DNA of 64,000 bases from positions 124,001 to 188,000 of the forward strand of contig JAODTK010005602.1 of assembly GCA_026419785.1 (NCBI GenBank), read 5' to 3'. The notes under the pieces were generated by a model, which was given only the letters and a program-made list of their open reading frames with translations, was not told where the DNA came from and searched no databases. Every line of letters starts with the position of its first letter. Position 1 is the stretch's first letter. The stretch is from Sclerodactyla briareus (lineage: Eukaryota > Echinodermata > Holothuroidea > Dendrochirotida > Sclerodactylidae). The position numbers were made by a program, and so were the translations under genes. This document shows, piece by piece, positions 10,035 through 21,649 of the stretch.

Positions 10035-11665
10035 CAGAATATTCTCCACAGGGAGGATAGTAAATTATTGAACTTAGACATAAATGAAGAGATGGTCCTC
10101 AACAATTACAGGAAATAGAGAAAGGGAAAGCTGCTGGACCAGATAACATCAAACTAGATTACATGAAGGAAATGGCGAGGGAATTGCAGAACCACTGACA
10201 ATGATGTTTCGAGAATCCATAAGAACGTCGGAGATTCCAAAGGAATGGAAAAGATCAAACATAACACCTCTGTTCAAGAAAGATCGCTCAAATGTGTCAA
10301 ACTACCGGCTAGTGGAATTGACATCTGAACCTGGGAAAAGTAATGGAAATGCTTTTGAGAGATGTTATAACCGATCATCTGGAACAAAACAACCTGATAA
10401 TATACACACAACATGGATTCCGAAAAGGACGTTCTTGCCTATCGAATATGTTGGTTCACTGGGACACGTTATAGTATATAGATGAAGGAACATCTGTGGA
10501 TGTAATATACTTGTACCTACAAAAAGCTCTTGACACTGTACCACACAGGAGGTTAGTTGCACAACTGAAAGCACATGGAATAGATGGACTGATATTAAAA
10601 TGGATCGAGAGCTGGCTAAAGGATCGGCAGCAGAAGGTTGTTCTAAATGGAAAAGTTTCTGAATGGAGAAAGGTAACAAGTTCAGTGGTACAAGGGGCAG
10701 TGCTGGTGCCGGTTTGTTTCAATATGTTCATGACGATTAACATTGGGGTTAAGTCAGAACTTGTGGAAAGTGGTGCACCCCAAAAGAAATATGTACGATC
10801 ATCAACAGCTGCAGGAGGATCAGAATCAACTTAAAAGGTGGACAGAGAAATGGCAAATGAATTTCAATTTGCAACTGTTTCAGTTTAATATGCATTTTAG
10901 ATATGGGAACCAAAGTAAGATGATTACATGGAAGGAAAGGAATTAGTGAAAACAGAATGAGAGAAGGATTAGGAATATATATGAATACAACTATGAAATT
11001 AAGTAGACAGTGTGCTGAATCTGCTAAGTAAGAAAGCGATAGCGTGATGGGGGAGTGATGGGAATTATCAGACGGAATTTCACCAACTTAGACTCTAAGG
11101 TAGTGCTGAAGCTGTACAAATCCCTTGTGAGGCCACATTTGGATGATTGTGTACCAGCCTGGAAACCATACTTGAAGAAAGACATTGAGTTATTAGAAGG
11201 AGTGCAAAGGAGAATGACAAGAATCATACATGGGCAAAGTCGTACGAAGAGAGATTGAAAGATTTGAGGTTGATGACAATAGAACAACGACACTCACGCC
11301 AAGATCTGATTACATTTTACAATATAACACAAGGAAGGATAAGCATCAATGTGGATGACTTTGTTGAAATCATAGGAGAGACCGAGAGTCGGATTAGAGT
11401 AACATTCCTGAAAATAAGACCATCAACAGTGCATTTGTAAGTAAGACGGAACTCATATTTCCGTAGGATATGGAAAACTTGGAATAAATGCCGCAGGAAG
11501 CAGTCACAACAGCCCAAAACCTAAATATTTTCAAGACAGAATAGGTGAGTGCGGGATCTTCAGGGTCAAATTTGACTCTTATCCCTACACCATTCTCTCA
11601 GAAGACTCCTTGAAGCCAGACGAGACGGTTGTCATCCAGGTAAATCCAGGTAAATCCATTTCGAT
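10035..11665 (+). mobile_element. Degenerate LINE, reverse-transcriptase region and 3' end
   Basis: Plus-strand frames give, in order: KGKAAGPDNIK (10120s, across a frameshift); SEIPKEWKRSNITPLFKKDR and SNVSNYR (10228-10310); HGFRKGRSCLSN-type sequence (10420s); domain A DVIYLYLQKALDTVPHRRL (10498-10554), in which the usual first catalytic Asp is Tyr; and domain B SSVVQGAVLVPVCFN (10680-10723). The YADD/FADD domain C is missing because of an internal deletion near 10750-10810. LKRWTEKWQMNFN follows, then LYKSLVRPHLDDCVPAW (11113-11163) and EAVTAPNLNIFK-like sequence. The 3' end carries short tandem CCAGGTAAAT units (11636-11660), as CR1/L2/Rex-type LINEs do. It is dead: several frameshifts, a lost catalytic Asp and no domain C. 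Confidence 0.9.
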
Positions 11666-11669
11666 TTCG

Positions 11670-14600
11670 TTCTAGGATACTTCCGCTCGAACAGATAGAA
11701 AGTGACACCCATAGACCATATAGTAGACGTAAACATACATTGCCCTTATGTTACGAACAAAAATTTGCAACCAATGAAACGCGCGGGGAATGCTGGGAAA
11801 TGCACCCAAAACGCAACGATTCCGCAAATTGGTACATGCAGTAAACCAACGAGTTTTCGGTGGCTAGCAATGAATACGCCGATTTTGCAGCTAAATTATG
11901 CAATATTGAGGCGGTATGATTGCATATACGATTCAATTTCTGTAAAGAATTTATTATTCTGAGATTTTGAGAAAAGTCTTCGCAATTGTGGTGTTAGATT
12001 TTACAGGATGTAGAATCTTTTGTGTCTACCCCTTCCACACTTGATGACTAGTTGTACTGGAGCATACATGTAGGATCGGCGTTAGGCCTACGTAGCTTGC
12101 CATGTGTGGCCCGATGCGAATAACTACATAGGCCGGCATACTCGTACAACTTTTATGTGATTATATGACATTACCAAAACTCTTTTGGTAGGGTAGCCCA
12201 ATTATCCAGCACAGAACCATATTCAAGTCAGTGGAATCTAGCTAGTCCTTGTGAAGATGTATTGCACACAATGGAGCTGTTTGACCAATAGTTCTAGCAG
12301 AGCAAAATCGCATAAACCATTTGGTATGAACCGCAGATTAATACCCAGCCACTAAGTAGTGCGGTGGCAAATGATGAAATTCCCAGCTATTCCGATCTAC
12401 TCCCCAGGTGCGCCCAAAAGGAAGGCCTTAACAAAAACTACAAAACGAAAACTTGAGGCAGCAGCGGCACCTACAGGGAGTGCTGGCTGCAGGTTCCGGG
12501 ACAAGGAGGTCGCTTAAAAATAGACTGCGACACCACGCGTCACTTAGATCTACTCTCATTCCCCCACCCCACCTCCCCTCCCCCATTTCATGAATTGCTG
12601 AGGAGGTACATTTTAAAACCTCAGGCAGAAATGAAATGAAAGGTGGGACAGGGTAAATTAACAGGCCACAAATGCTGTTGATGGTCATGCAGGCAGGCAG
12701 GCAGGCAGGGGGCAGTGCCATCATGTGAGGTATAGTGTCAGGGCATCAGGTGCTGCAGGAACCCTAACCCTCCATCGGGCAACTCATAGTGTCGCCGCTG
12801 CTCGGAGGATCTTCTGCCTTTATACTACCTTTTGGGTGTCTAAGTTTGGAGGTTTTCAGGATTGTTCAGTCTTTGGTCCAAGTTTCTTCTGGAGGTCCAA
12901 GTTCTTTTAGGTACACGCCGCACACACCTCCTTCACACTGTGCCGCAGTGCCTTATTTTTTTTTCTTCAACTGTTCGAATGGATACTTGCCTAGTAGAGG
13001 ATCAATCATATCCAAGGCTCAGCAAGGTTGCAGACCTGGATGCAGCGAATATAACTCAGAAGCTAAACCATTCGGAAGTAAATTGGGGAAGACGTAGCAA
13101 TTGATGTAATCAGTAAGTATAATGGCTGTAAAAATTGTGAGCCCACACCTGGTAAAAACCATACATTCCATAGTGTACAGGCAAGGGTCATGTGGATGAC
13201 GACTGCATGCTATATGTTTTTAATTTTCATTTCTTGGTCAGGTTATTTCAAGGACTAAATTAGCTGGGTGGGTAATATCCCAGTGGGAACAATTATACAG
13301 GGCGACCGGGTATCTTTGATACGTAGTGTTAGAGTTGGCCATAACATGAGTCAAACACAGTGATCTGTAGTATATGGAAGAACTCAGTCCTTTAATTACT
13401 ATTCTTCAAACGGTCAGATGAATGTATGCAAGAACATATGAAAGTAGGAACAGAAACTTTATGTAAGTAATATTTTAGTATAGCCATAAGTGTAGTAGCT
13501 TTGCTTTTCAGTACTCCCAAAACCAAACTGACCACCCCTGATATCTAGCCTCTCTATATATGGGTGTGTCCATAAACGGTTCCTTTGTTGCTAGCTAGCG
13601 GTATCGCCATTTGAGGTAGCCCTGTCCGCAATAAACTGGACCATTACAACAGACTGGAGACAGGGTCTACCCTGCGAGGACAGAGGCAGTAAAAGTGGCT
13701 GCTAAAGGAACAACTTTATGGCTCTGCCTGTGCAGTTTACCCTTGAGCTGCTCATCAACGGCCAGAGCCAGGTCAATGACCCATGAATGATGGCGTTGAC
13801 AGGAAACATTAACTATGAAACATGGGAACTTAATATACTGAGAACTTAATATACTGGGTACTGGGCAACCCTGTAATACAGGCCTGATGAGATCTTAAAG
13901 TATGTTTTTTGTTGAAATGCTACCCAGCCGGCCACTGTACCACCTCATAGGTTGCCCTAGAATTTGAGTCGAGAAAAACAAATGCATTGTTTTTCAAGAC
14001 GCACGCTTGTCTGCCTATATAGTACTGGCAGTCTGAATGAAATGTCTGAATAAGGCTGCAAGGGGAGTATAGGCTTTGACATGCCAAACAAATCCCCCAA
14101 ATTATCTATCAAAACTGGAGCAGAGTGGGTTAAACATGTTGCTGTAAAGGCTGTAATGCTTACTCCTTTGATCAGTCAATAAAATGTTAATTTTAGCCCC
14201 TTTACCAAACTTGTCTGAACTATGGAAGCATCTCGCTGCAACTTCAAGGAACTTTGTGAGCTGCTGGGAGTCACCGGCCTCTAGAAACATTAAAAATAGG
14301 AATGACTGCTTTTTCAGCATGTAGTGATCCTTTTTTTAAATTAGTGTTGATTGTAGACATTAGATAACACACACTTTCTATGGAATATAAATACCGAAAA
14401 TCAAATAAAATTATACACTGCTGTGATTTCTGGTACAGTCAGTGTATACTAGCCTTTTTCTTTCTCAGAGAAAATACCGACATACGTGCATGTTATACAT
14501 ATTAAGAGAATAGGTTAGCATAGTTGAGTGGTACAGTGACTATAATACTACTACTAGACCAATATGGTGGACATTTAACTACAGGAATTATACAGTGGGG

Positions 14601-14980
14601 AAATACTATGGGAGGAATTAGAGGTTAAGTCTAGTACTATTAATCTGCATTAATAGATGTCAAAGGTGGGAATAAGTAGAGGGTAAGAAATAATAATCTT
14701 GGATTTTCATCAGCAAATCCTATTGATAATTGCAGGTCCTTTGGGAAAATCATTTTTCCACAGCCAAAGTCGTTTTTCATGTTGAATATGCCAGAAGGGA
14801 AATGGTCATTCCCTGCCAAAAAAACAAAAAAACATCCAAAGGCCTATAGGCTTCATAGCCTATATCATAACCATACATATTCACATATGCACATGCCCAT
14901 TATACACATAGGCTACACATTGAAGTCTCGGGTAATCAACGTTCTTTGAGAAAATACATAATTATTATTTAATTTAAATT
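11670..14980. other. No gene recognised
   Basis: AT-rich intergenic or intronic sequence. Noted: CAGG repeat at 12690-12710, CAGCAGCGG-rich piece at 12455-12475, a duplicated GAACTTAATATACTG at 13827-13856, and a T-run near 12955. An open frame of 72 codons on minus (14102-14320; MLKKQSFLFLMFLEAGDSQQ...) reads smoothly but matches nothing I know and lacks splice context. Confidence 0.4.
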
Positions 14981-14984
14981 CTAT

Positions 14985-15033
14985 TATTATATATATATAT
15001 AGATATATATATATATAGATATATATATATATA

Positions 15034-15128
<95 letters not shown>

Positions 15129-15181
15129 TATATATATAATATATATATATATCTATATATATATATATATATCTATATATA

Positions 15182-15218
<37 letters not shown>
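14985..15218. repeat. (TA)n microsatellite
   Basis: About 230 bp of near-pure TA with scattered AGATA/TCTA interruptions. It can fold on itself. Together with the block at 15411-15525 it frames the hammerhead-bearing piece, and may be a target or tail of that retroelement. Confidence 0.95.
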
Positions 15219-15222
<4 letters not shown>

Positions 15223-15410
15223 AGAGCAAAAAACTGTAAAACAACAATGCTACGTAAATGAATAGGCTGGATCTCGAATGAGATGCGAAATAAGCGATTT
15301 TGAATTTGAGCTAGGATATTTCATGTTAGTTAAACAGCGACTGTTTTGGATGCAGAGCTTTCGGACAAAAATTGTCCTTCGTCAGTGCAGTAGGGACCAC
15401 AGAAGTGATG
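15219..15410 (-). mobile_element. Penelope-like element terminal fragment
   Basis: The segment between two (TA)n blocks contains a hammerhead ribozyme motif on the minus strand (15346-15389). Such motifs are known in the terminal repeats of Penelope-like retroelements. No reverse transcriptase or GIY-YIG region is seen, so only an end fragment is present. Family assignment rests on the ribozyme alone. Confidence 0.55.
15346..15389 (-). ncRNA. Hammerhead ribozyme motif
   Basis: Read on the minus strand: CTGACGA (15385-15379), stem II GGACAA/TTGTCC with a 3-base loop (15377-15363), GAAA (15362-15359), then a minimal stem III GC-TCT-GC and the cleavage-type triplet ATC. This is the standard hammerhead order. 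The core box is CTGACGA rather than CTGATGA, which would weaken or abolish catalysis. Stem I pairing is not obvious. Very short stem III versions are typical of Penelope-like elements. Confidence 0.6.
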
Positions 15411-15439
15411 TATATATGTATTATATATATTATATATAT

Positions 15440-15471
<32 letters not shown>

Positions 15472-15494
15472 ATATATAATATATATATATATAG

Positions 15495-15525
<31 letters not shown>
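15411..15525. repeat. (TA)n microsatellite
   Basis: Second TA-rich block, ending in ACACATATATGAGG. The open frames across it on both strands (runs of Ile and Tyr) are artefacts of the repeat. Confidence 0.95.
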
Positions 15526-15529
15526 TGAG

Positions 15530-16290
15530 GTAAAAAAAAGGTTGTTCTGCAGTTTTCCTCACTTTGATCCTGGGATTCTTTCTGTTGATGACTTAGCCAG
15601 GTGATGCATTCTGATTTAATGTAACATGATGACGTGTCTTGTTTAAAAACGAAGATAGGTCAAAGCAGAGCAGACAGTTTAAACATGTGTTCAGAGAAGA
15701 GAAATCATCAAAGAACCCTTTTGCTGCGGCCCCTAAGTACAATTAACATGTGAAATATGGCTAATGCAAGTGCCTGGAACATGTGAGGAGGCTGCCTTAT
15801 GTGGCAAGCACATTTCTATGCTGTTGTAACATACATACTGACAGAACATAATTTGAAGGTTTGATCTGTCCACTCTAATTATCCAATACCTACTGTATTA
15901 TTTTGTAAACAGCCCGCTATCATCGTCAACAGATAAGCCTAGCTTTGTCACTAACTTACCGGCGAAAACTCAACCCCGCCTTTTCTGGTACCAGGTGTTT
16001 GTTTCTTTGGCTGAGCAGCTAGGCATCTACTGTCTTGAATAATGCATGTTTTCCCCCAGTCCCGGTGCCGTTTATCTTGTTACCACCGGCGTTTCGTCGT
16101 ACTCGTAGCGCAGTCAGGGCAGTTCCACAGAACGTCTTGTGCTAGTGAAGCCTTCTTACAGACTCATTGCCGTACTGGTATGTAGTGCCTATCTCGCGCA
16201 ACTGGTTTTTTGCCATTTTAAATAATTCACTTCCTGAATTTTGGCCGTCCGGAAGCTTACTATCGTATTCTTCTGGTAGACGTTTTGTGT
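15530..16290. other. No gene recognised
   Basis: No open frame, repeat or RNA gene seen. The stretch 15960-16260 has slightly higher GC content but no motif I can name. Confidence 0.4.
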
Positions 16291-16295
16291 GTTAA

Positions 16296-16321
16296 CTCGA
16301 CTGGTCTCAAGGCCAGTCGAG
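16296..16321. repeat. Perfect 9-bp hairpin
   Basis: CTCGACTGG (16296-16304), 8-base loop, CCAGTCGAG (16313-16321). It could be a rolling-circle-element terminal hairpin or a chance palindrome. It directly precedes a cluster of short degenerate repeats. Confidence 0.6.
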
Positions 16322-16334
16322 GGGTGTTGATTGC

Positions 16335-16560
16335 TGATTGCTATTAGGAATAAAATTGTCATTTAAGAATTAAAATGTCGCTGTGACCGTGAATTGTCAC
16401 CTAACTCGCCAGTCATCACTGAATTAGGCAACGGAATCGTCGGTAAAATTGTCACTTAAATCGGCACAAAACTGGCCATTTAATCGAGTCGCCTAAATCG
16501 GCACTCACATAAATGACAGGTAATTTACCAGTTAACTTGACACCTAATATCTCACCACTC
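16335..16560. repeat. Cluster of degenerate ~20-bp motifs
   Basis: Recurrent TTGTCACYTAA and TAAATCGGCAC words: for example ATTGTCACCTAACTCG, ATTGTCACTTAAATCGGCAC, CGCCTAAATCGGCAC and TTGACACCTAATATC. Spacing is irregular. Clusters like this occur as subterminal transposase-binding motifs, but no element ends were found. Confidence 0.45.
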
Positions 16561-16619
16561 ACACATAACCACACCGTACCTGTCGGCTTACGTATTAAAT
16601 GAGATAGCAAACTACTACG

Positions 16620-16655
16620 ACATCTCATCCGGCCCCCACAGAACCGATGAGATTA
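16620..16655 (-). repeat. Hairpin end of the X-box repeat family (solo)
   Basis: The minus strand reads AATCTCATCGGTTCTGTGGG then GGCCGGATGAGATG. This is the same hairpin plan (ATCTCATCGG...CCGATGAGAT) as the start of the repeat at 59984. The rest of the family is not seen next to it. Confidence 0.5.
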
Positions 16656-17454
16656 TATTATCCACCGATGATAATACACATATGGTACCTTTATTTCTTG
16701 AATGTCAACCGACCAGTTCTGCATGCCGTAGTTTAGCCAGGTGAACAACCGCGTGTTTGATGCTGTTCTGGTGAACCCGTTTCCTCGATTCACCCAGCAA
16801 TCAACATCGCCATATCGCCATGTGGGTGAGGAGTTGAGCTAAAATTGGTAAAGTTGTTCCAATTAATGTAGTCTTATGGAGCGAACAATGGGGAGTACAG
16901 CAGGGCTAAGACATCAATAATCCGAGCGATTCTATAACAACACATGCATGCAAGAGCTTCGTTTAACCCAGGGATGTGTTTTAGAGTAGCCCTGGTTCAA
17001 CTACGTGTTCTATTTCAATCGTCAAATTTTCGGTTCTCCGATTGAAGATGTTCTGTCATAGATTACCGAGGCCACAAAAAACAGTGATAAACTACTGAGA
17101 ACAAATGGAGGTGGTAGTGATATCATGAACTCTAGGGCGGGGAGGGGAATCGATTTGGAGGGGAAGGCGGGAGTCCCAAGGGTCAAGAAATGCAATATCG
17201 CTCAGTAGAACATTCATTACACAGTGACGAACGATTAGAACGAAACTCGTCATCGATGTCGAATTTGAGGCGAGTCCGAGTTTGCGCAAACCAGCGCGAT
17301 TAGTTGGGGCGATTTTTTATAGTTTTATCAGTGTTATTGCTATGTGTGGCCGGGCTTCAAAGGCGTTCGCACTTTCTGCTCATAATACAGTGATTTCCAG
17401 AATTATATCATGTTATATATTATACCCGCTTACGGCATTCCCAGTTGAAAATTC

Positions 17455-17987
17455 GGGTTCCATTCCATATCAGAAAAACAATCAAGAGGCCAAACGACAC
17501 AACATTGCCTATATAAGTCACTCAAAACCGAGGCTCGATTTGTCGCCTCTTGTCGTCCATGTAACCAATGAGGAAGACAGCTCGACCACTTAAGAAGATA
17601 CAAACGAGGGTGGGCGTTAATCCTACCAATTCAGCAGGTAGCATTGTCGAGAGGGCCAACTGGATCACGACATGGAGGACGGTTTGCTCCAGGGTGTTTT
17701 GAAGGAACCTCCTTGCCACTCGAATGGCGATTCGTCTTCTCTTTTGTCGGGTCGAACCCCAAGTTGGTCATGTCGTTTCCGCGGAAAGAGGCCACGCGGG
17801 AGATCCCCACCATTAACGGGATCATCGAGAGGGCCAGGTGACGGAGTGCGAAGACGAGACGCTCTGAAGGTTGACGGGTTCGTTGGGACTGAAAGAGGAT
17901 AGTGGCGGACTCCGAGGTATGCGGAAACGATGATAATCAATAAACTGCACCCACCGCAATTTTTACGCGTCGCGACTCATTCTCCAT
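17455..17987 (-). pseudogene. TMEM79-like (MAPEG-like) membrane protein copy 2
   Basis: The minus-strand ATG at 17987 starts MENESRRVKIAVGAVY. After a frame change near 17940 comes LIIIVSAYLGVRHYPLSVP. After another near 17866 comes LVFALRHLALSMIPLMVG, with ISRVASFRGNDMTN. After a third near 17725 comes VARRFLQNTLEQTVLHVV, then IQLALSTMLPAELVGL and GRAVFLIGYMDDK. Pieces like GNVVSFGLLIVFLIWN continue the C-terminus near 17500 in yet another frame. Membrane segments and the RFLQNTLEQ box match copy 1. The break points differ from copy 1, so each copy decayed (or was mis-assembled) independently. Confidence 0.65.
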
Positions 17988-17999
17988 GACGAAGAGGCC

Positions 18000-18719
18000 A
18001 TGGTGGCATCACGAAGGTTTTAGACCCAGGCTTGTATGCTCACCACCAGACTACCTATAGCATGTGGCCACCTGCGGCAGTTGGCATGCCTCTACGGTGT
18101 TCTGTTTAGCAGCAGTTGTCGCAGAAGGGTACCAGTATTCCCTGTACGAAAATTTGGGAAAATAAAATATAGTAGTCTATTGCTATATTTGCAAGAAGAA
18201 ATTAGTACATTTGCTCTCCTAGCCGTGGACTGAACCTGAGCCGGGGGCGTTCCGGGAATGTAAAATGTGAAATGATAGTCGAAACGATACTCGAAACCGC
18301 GTAAATGGTGCTAATGACAATATAGGAACGTTTGAACAACTCTCACATATTTCGTTCCATGAACGTCATATGAGCAAAACGTTCTCAAAACTACTTTTGT
18401 GGAATTTCCATGATAGATGTAGGCAAAGTAGGAGGCAAGGTAAAAAAAGTTCGATGAAAGAAGGAGCCAGTTGCTTGCCTGCAGTGAGACAACTTCAACT
18501 TCAAGACTCAAGTTCAATGACTAGTCTAGGCCAGGCCTATCGACCTTAGCCTAGGCTGGGCCTATTACAACATTGTTACAAACAACACCGAGTTATTCGT
18601 TAGGTATGTATAGGCCTATATCCCACTCGTTACCCAGCCATCATAAGCATCCCCCAAATGCACCCCTCAGTCAACAGGCCAGAACTCCGCAAACGTCGGA
18701 GATCATTCCCGTGCCGGCA
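18000..18719. other. No gene recognised
   Basis: Upstream of TMEM79-like copy 2. Contains GGCCTA-rich words at 18525-18620. No credible open frame. Confidence 0.35.
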
Positions 18720-18845
18720 CTACGCTATCAAAATGCACCATGATAAAATAGATTTATACGTACAGGCGGGAATATGGTGCAGTGGAGGATTGCCGTCTGC
18801 CGGTTCAGCTCATAGACCGAGACGCTGGCAATGCTGAACAACCGA
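18720..18845. repeat. Conserved block of the duplication (B)
   Basis: Counterpart of 4365-4480. It shares ATACGTACAGGCGGGAATA, GTTCAGCTCATAGACCGA and CTGAACAACC. The conservation between otherwise diverged spacers marks it as the best candidate for an old 5' exon or promoter of the TMEM79-like copies. Confidence 0.5.
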
Positions 18846-19916
18846 CTTCAAGCGTAGGGCCTATACATAGACTTGTAGACTATTATGCCTGTTTATTAAC
18901 AATCACCCCGCACTGCCGTAGGCCAATAGATCGCACGCTCGGCTAGAGTCCAACAAGTTCAATACGAACTAGGAGCTGAGAACGAAGCCAATTCGTGTGT
19001 GATACATGAGTGAGAATGACAGAACTGGATTGACTGTATCCGGTATCGTGTTGATCTGTGTTCAAAAACGTACGAAGGTCATTGTGCCAGTGTAGATTTT
19101 CACCTGTTCATTGCCTCACATATAGGCATGCTGTATACACGCACATGCTTAGGTTTTCCTAAGAAGGCGCGGTTCTGGGGACAATTATGATGTCGTATGT
19201 AGGCCTACGGGATTTTTTCTTCAATATAAGGACCCTCAGAAGGTGGCTTCGGTTCTTTTTCTTGGGGGGAGGGGGGGGGGGGGGACCCCGGGCCGCACTA
19301 TGGCTGAGCCAGTTAGCATGGGTATGCTATCAGGCGGCCAGCCTGAACGTGAGGCATGCTGTAACCCTATGGTCCACACGCATTAACACACACGAATGTA
19401 ATGATAAATACACAAGATACCACGATTCATCACGACTTCTAAAATGTATTGTGCAGTTCCAAATGATTCATGGGTGAAATACAGCCCGGAAAGCCCGGAA
19501 CTAGAAGGTTGCGGAAATTAACAGCTGGGGAGAGACCTCATACCTTTGAACTTTGATGCTTATAATCTCTATTTTTTCCGTAAAGAAACATTAGTCGGGA
19601 TTTGAGCTCTCCTGCATGACTTGAACCGACACAGGATTGATATGGTTCATCCTCTCCATATTTGCGACAAACATGTCAAATTTCGATATGATTGATGCTC
19701 GCCTTCTTCAGATAGTGTTTGTAGGTGTTATACTACGAATATTTGACCTATTCTGATCTAGTGACTGCGTGCTGGCTGAATAAAAGGAAGATTTCTTACC
19801 CTGCAGATTATCAACCTACAATGCCTAATTCAAAGTTGATTGACCTTATCAGTCTTCGATTACCGTGAAAGAAGAGTTGTCACACACACGAGCCAAAAAT
19901 GGGGGAATGGTGAAAA

Positions 19917-20300
19917 TGTTATATTTTGGCCATGTACCCTGGTACGTGATCACTCGACCCCCATCTGGATGGATGAAAATGGTATTATTGGTTAATTCCC
20001 TATGATTAGTACGTTACATTATTCCTTATTTTGCCGGGCCAGGGGTGGTACATTCAAGGTCAAAAGCTAACACGAGTAGTCCATAATGTTTGCTCCGATG
20101 GAGCTGAAATTTCGTATACATTATTTCCATTGAGAGAGCGGGCCGGGTAGTTGTTGGGAAAATAGTTAAAACCGATATTTTGGCCAAAATGAGCTTGCCT
20201 ATTTGACCCCACTTAATGGATGAAGCTCATACTTGGTATGTGGGTTCCCCATATTGAGTACACGATCCTTCTGTGGTCTGGTCAAATGTCACATAAGGTC
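19917..20300. repeat. Two-unit degenerate tandem repeat (~245 bp)
   Basis: TATTTTGGCCATG...GACCCC.ATCTGGATGGATGAA at 19922-19978 recurs as TATTTTGGCCAAAATG...GACCCCACTTAATGGATGAA at 20172-20224. Following sequence (TATGATTAGTACGTTAC / CATATTGAGTACACGATC) also aligns. Contains AAGGTCA words as in the other arrays of this window. Confidence 0.5.
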
Positions 20301-20740
20301 AAACGAGGGCAACATGTGCCCAGCAGTCCGTCTTTACTAAGTATGTCACCAGTCATGGTTCCCAGGTTCGCACATCCCCAAATCAACTTGAAATACTCGG
20401 CGAAAGGGGGTTTCCGGGGAACTATAACAGAAAAATTCATTGCGGCAGTCATTTTTATGATTCGTTACATTTTCAGCATGTTTTGGAGGCAAATGCTGTT
20501 CCAAGTATCGTTCCAATGCACACAGGTCGCAATGTATAGCCTGCTAAAACAGGCGATATAGGAGAGCCAATTCTAGCATTTATCGGATACTGACATTCAT
20601 TACGTCATCATGCACATATGAGTAAATTAACCTCGTCAGGTGAACAAAGTTCAACGCCTGTTTCAACAGACTAGTCACGACTCAAGAGTTAATTTCAGGT
20701 GCGGAGAAAAAAAAAAAAAACACACGACAAGACAAGGTGA
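20300..20740. other. No gene recognised
   Basis: The open frame at 20220-20561 overlaps a degenerate tandem repeat and has no domain. An A-run lies at 20707-20720. Confidence 0.35.
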
Positions 20741-21060
20741 AAGCGAATTTGGCGACGAAAGTGGACTTTGATGACAGAGTCAGAGTGAACTTTGACGACA
20801 GAAAATAGACTTTGGCAACGGAGTAAAAAGTGGAAATTAGCGTTAAAATCTTCAACTAAGTCTACTTTTCGGCATCTGAATTCGTTTTAAACTTCGTCGC
20901 CGAAGGCTACTTCTCAGGATGGAACTCTATTATTCGGCGCGATTCATCTCCGTCGCCAAGGTCTACATGGTCCTCGCTAGAGGTCAAATTAACCCCAAAT
21001 CGTAATAGCTTGATTTTCATCGCTAAGGTTTACTCTTCGTCGCCAAAGTCTTCTGACTAG
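20740..21060. repeat. Palindromic minisatellite
   Basis: Four short units around TTGGCGACGAAAGTGGACTTTG on plus (20748-20830) are followed by inverted units around CTTCGTCGCCGAAGGCTAC, CCGTCGCCAAGGTCTAC, TTCATCGCTAAGGTTTAC and TTCGTCGCCAAAGTCTTC (20895-21052). The single strand could form a long imperfect hairpin. Confidence 0.65.
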
Positions 21061-21649
21061 TGAACCTTCTGACCTAGTGAACATTTGCACTTGTGACCCT
21101 TTGGATATTTGAGGCTCGGACTGGTGGGTGTTCCATCGAAATGTCAGACTTGTAGTTAACTCCTGGAAAGGTGAGCGAGAATCCATTAGCTCCAGAGATT
21201 TTTAGCTCTAGTGGGAATTACGAATTACCATATTATGGGCAATATAGGTAACGTACGTTTTCCATACCGCACGGGGCCATCCGACGGACGCATGTCAAAC
21301 CTTTGAACCACTTGGGTTGATAAGGGATCCTAAAACCCCTGTTGGGGCCTTCTCGGCGTTGGCCAAAAGGTACCTAAGCTAGATCCCCATATCTAGTATA
21401 TATAGGCTACCTATGGTGCCTTGTTACTGAAGTATTGGCCAAGTAACACTAACAAGGGCTAATAGAAACCTGACTTCACACAGCCAAATCGTTGACTTGA
21501 CCTAAGAATCTCGAATTATGTCACATACATCAAGGAAACCGCGGAACTATAGACAGCTGCAGTTTAGCATCCTGACGGAGCCAGAAAGCAGCGCTATTGA
21601 CCCTGCCACTGTAACACACTTCGGACAATTTGGCAGGAGGAAGCCGGAC

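Larger units (their letters stand above)
17450..19890. repeat. Segmental duplication, copy B
   Basis: Same orientation and block order as 2230-5345: TMEM79-like copy, block at 18720-18845, and block at 19560-19880 ending near GTTGTCACACACACGAG (copy A has GACGTCACACACGAG). The shorter spacers suggest deletions here or insertions in copy A. Confidence 0.65.

Noticed and set aside
15278-15604. Open frames on both strands across (TA)n
   Set aside because: Runs of Ile/Tyr from the microsatellite; no conserved sequence outside it.
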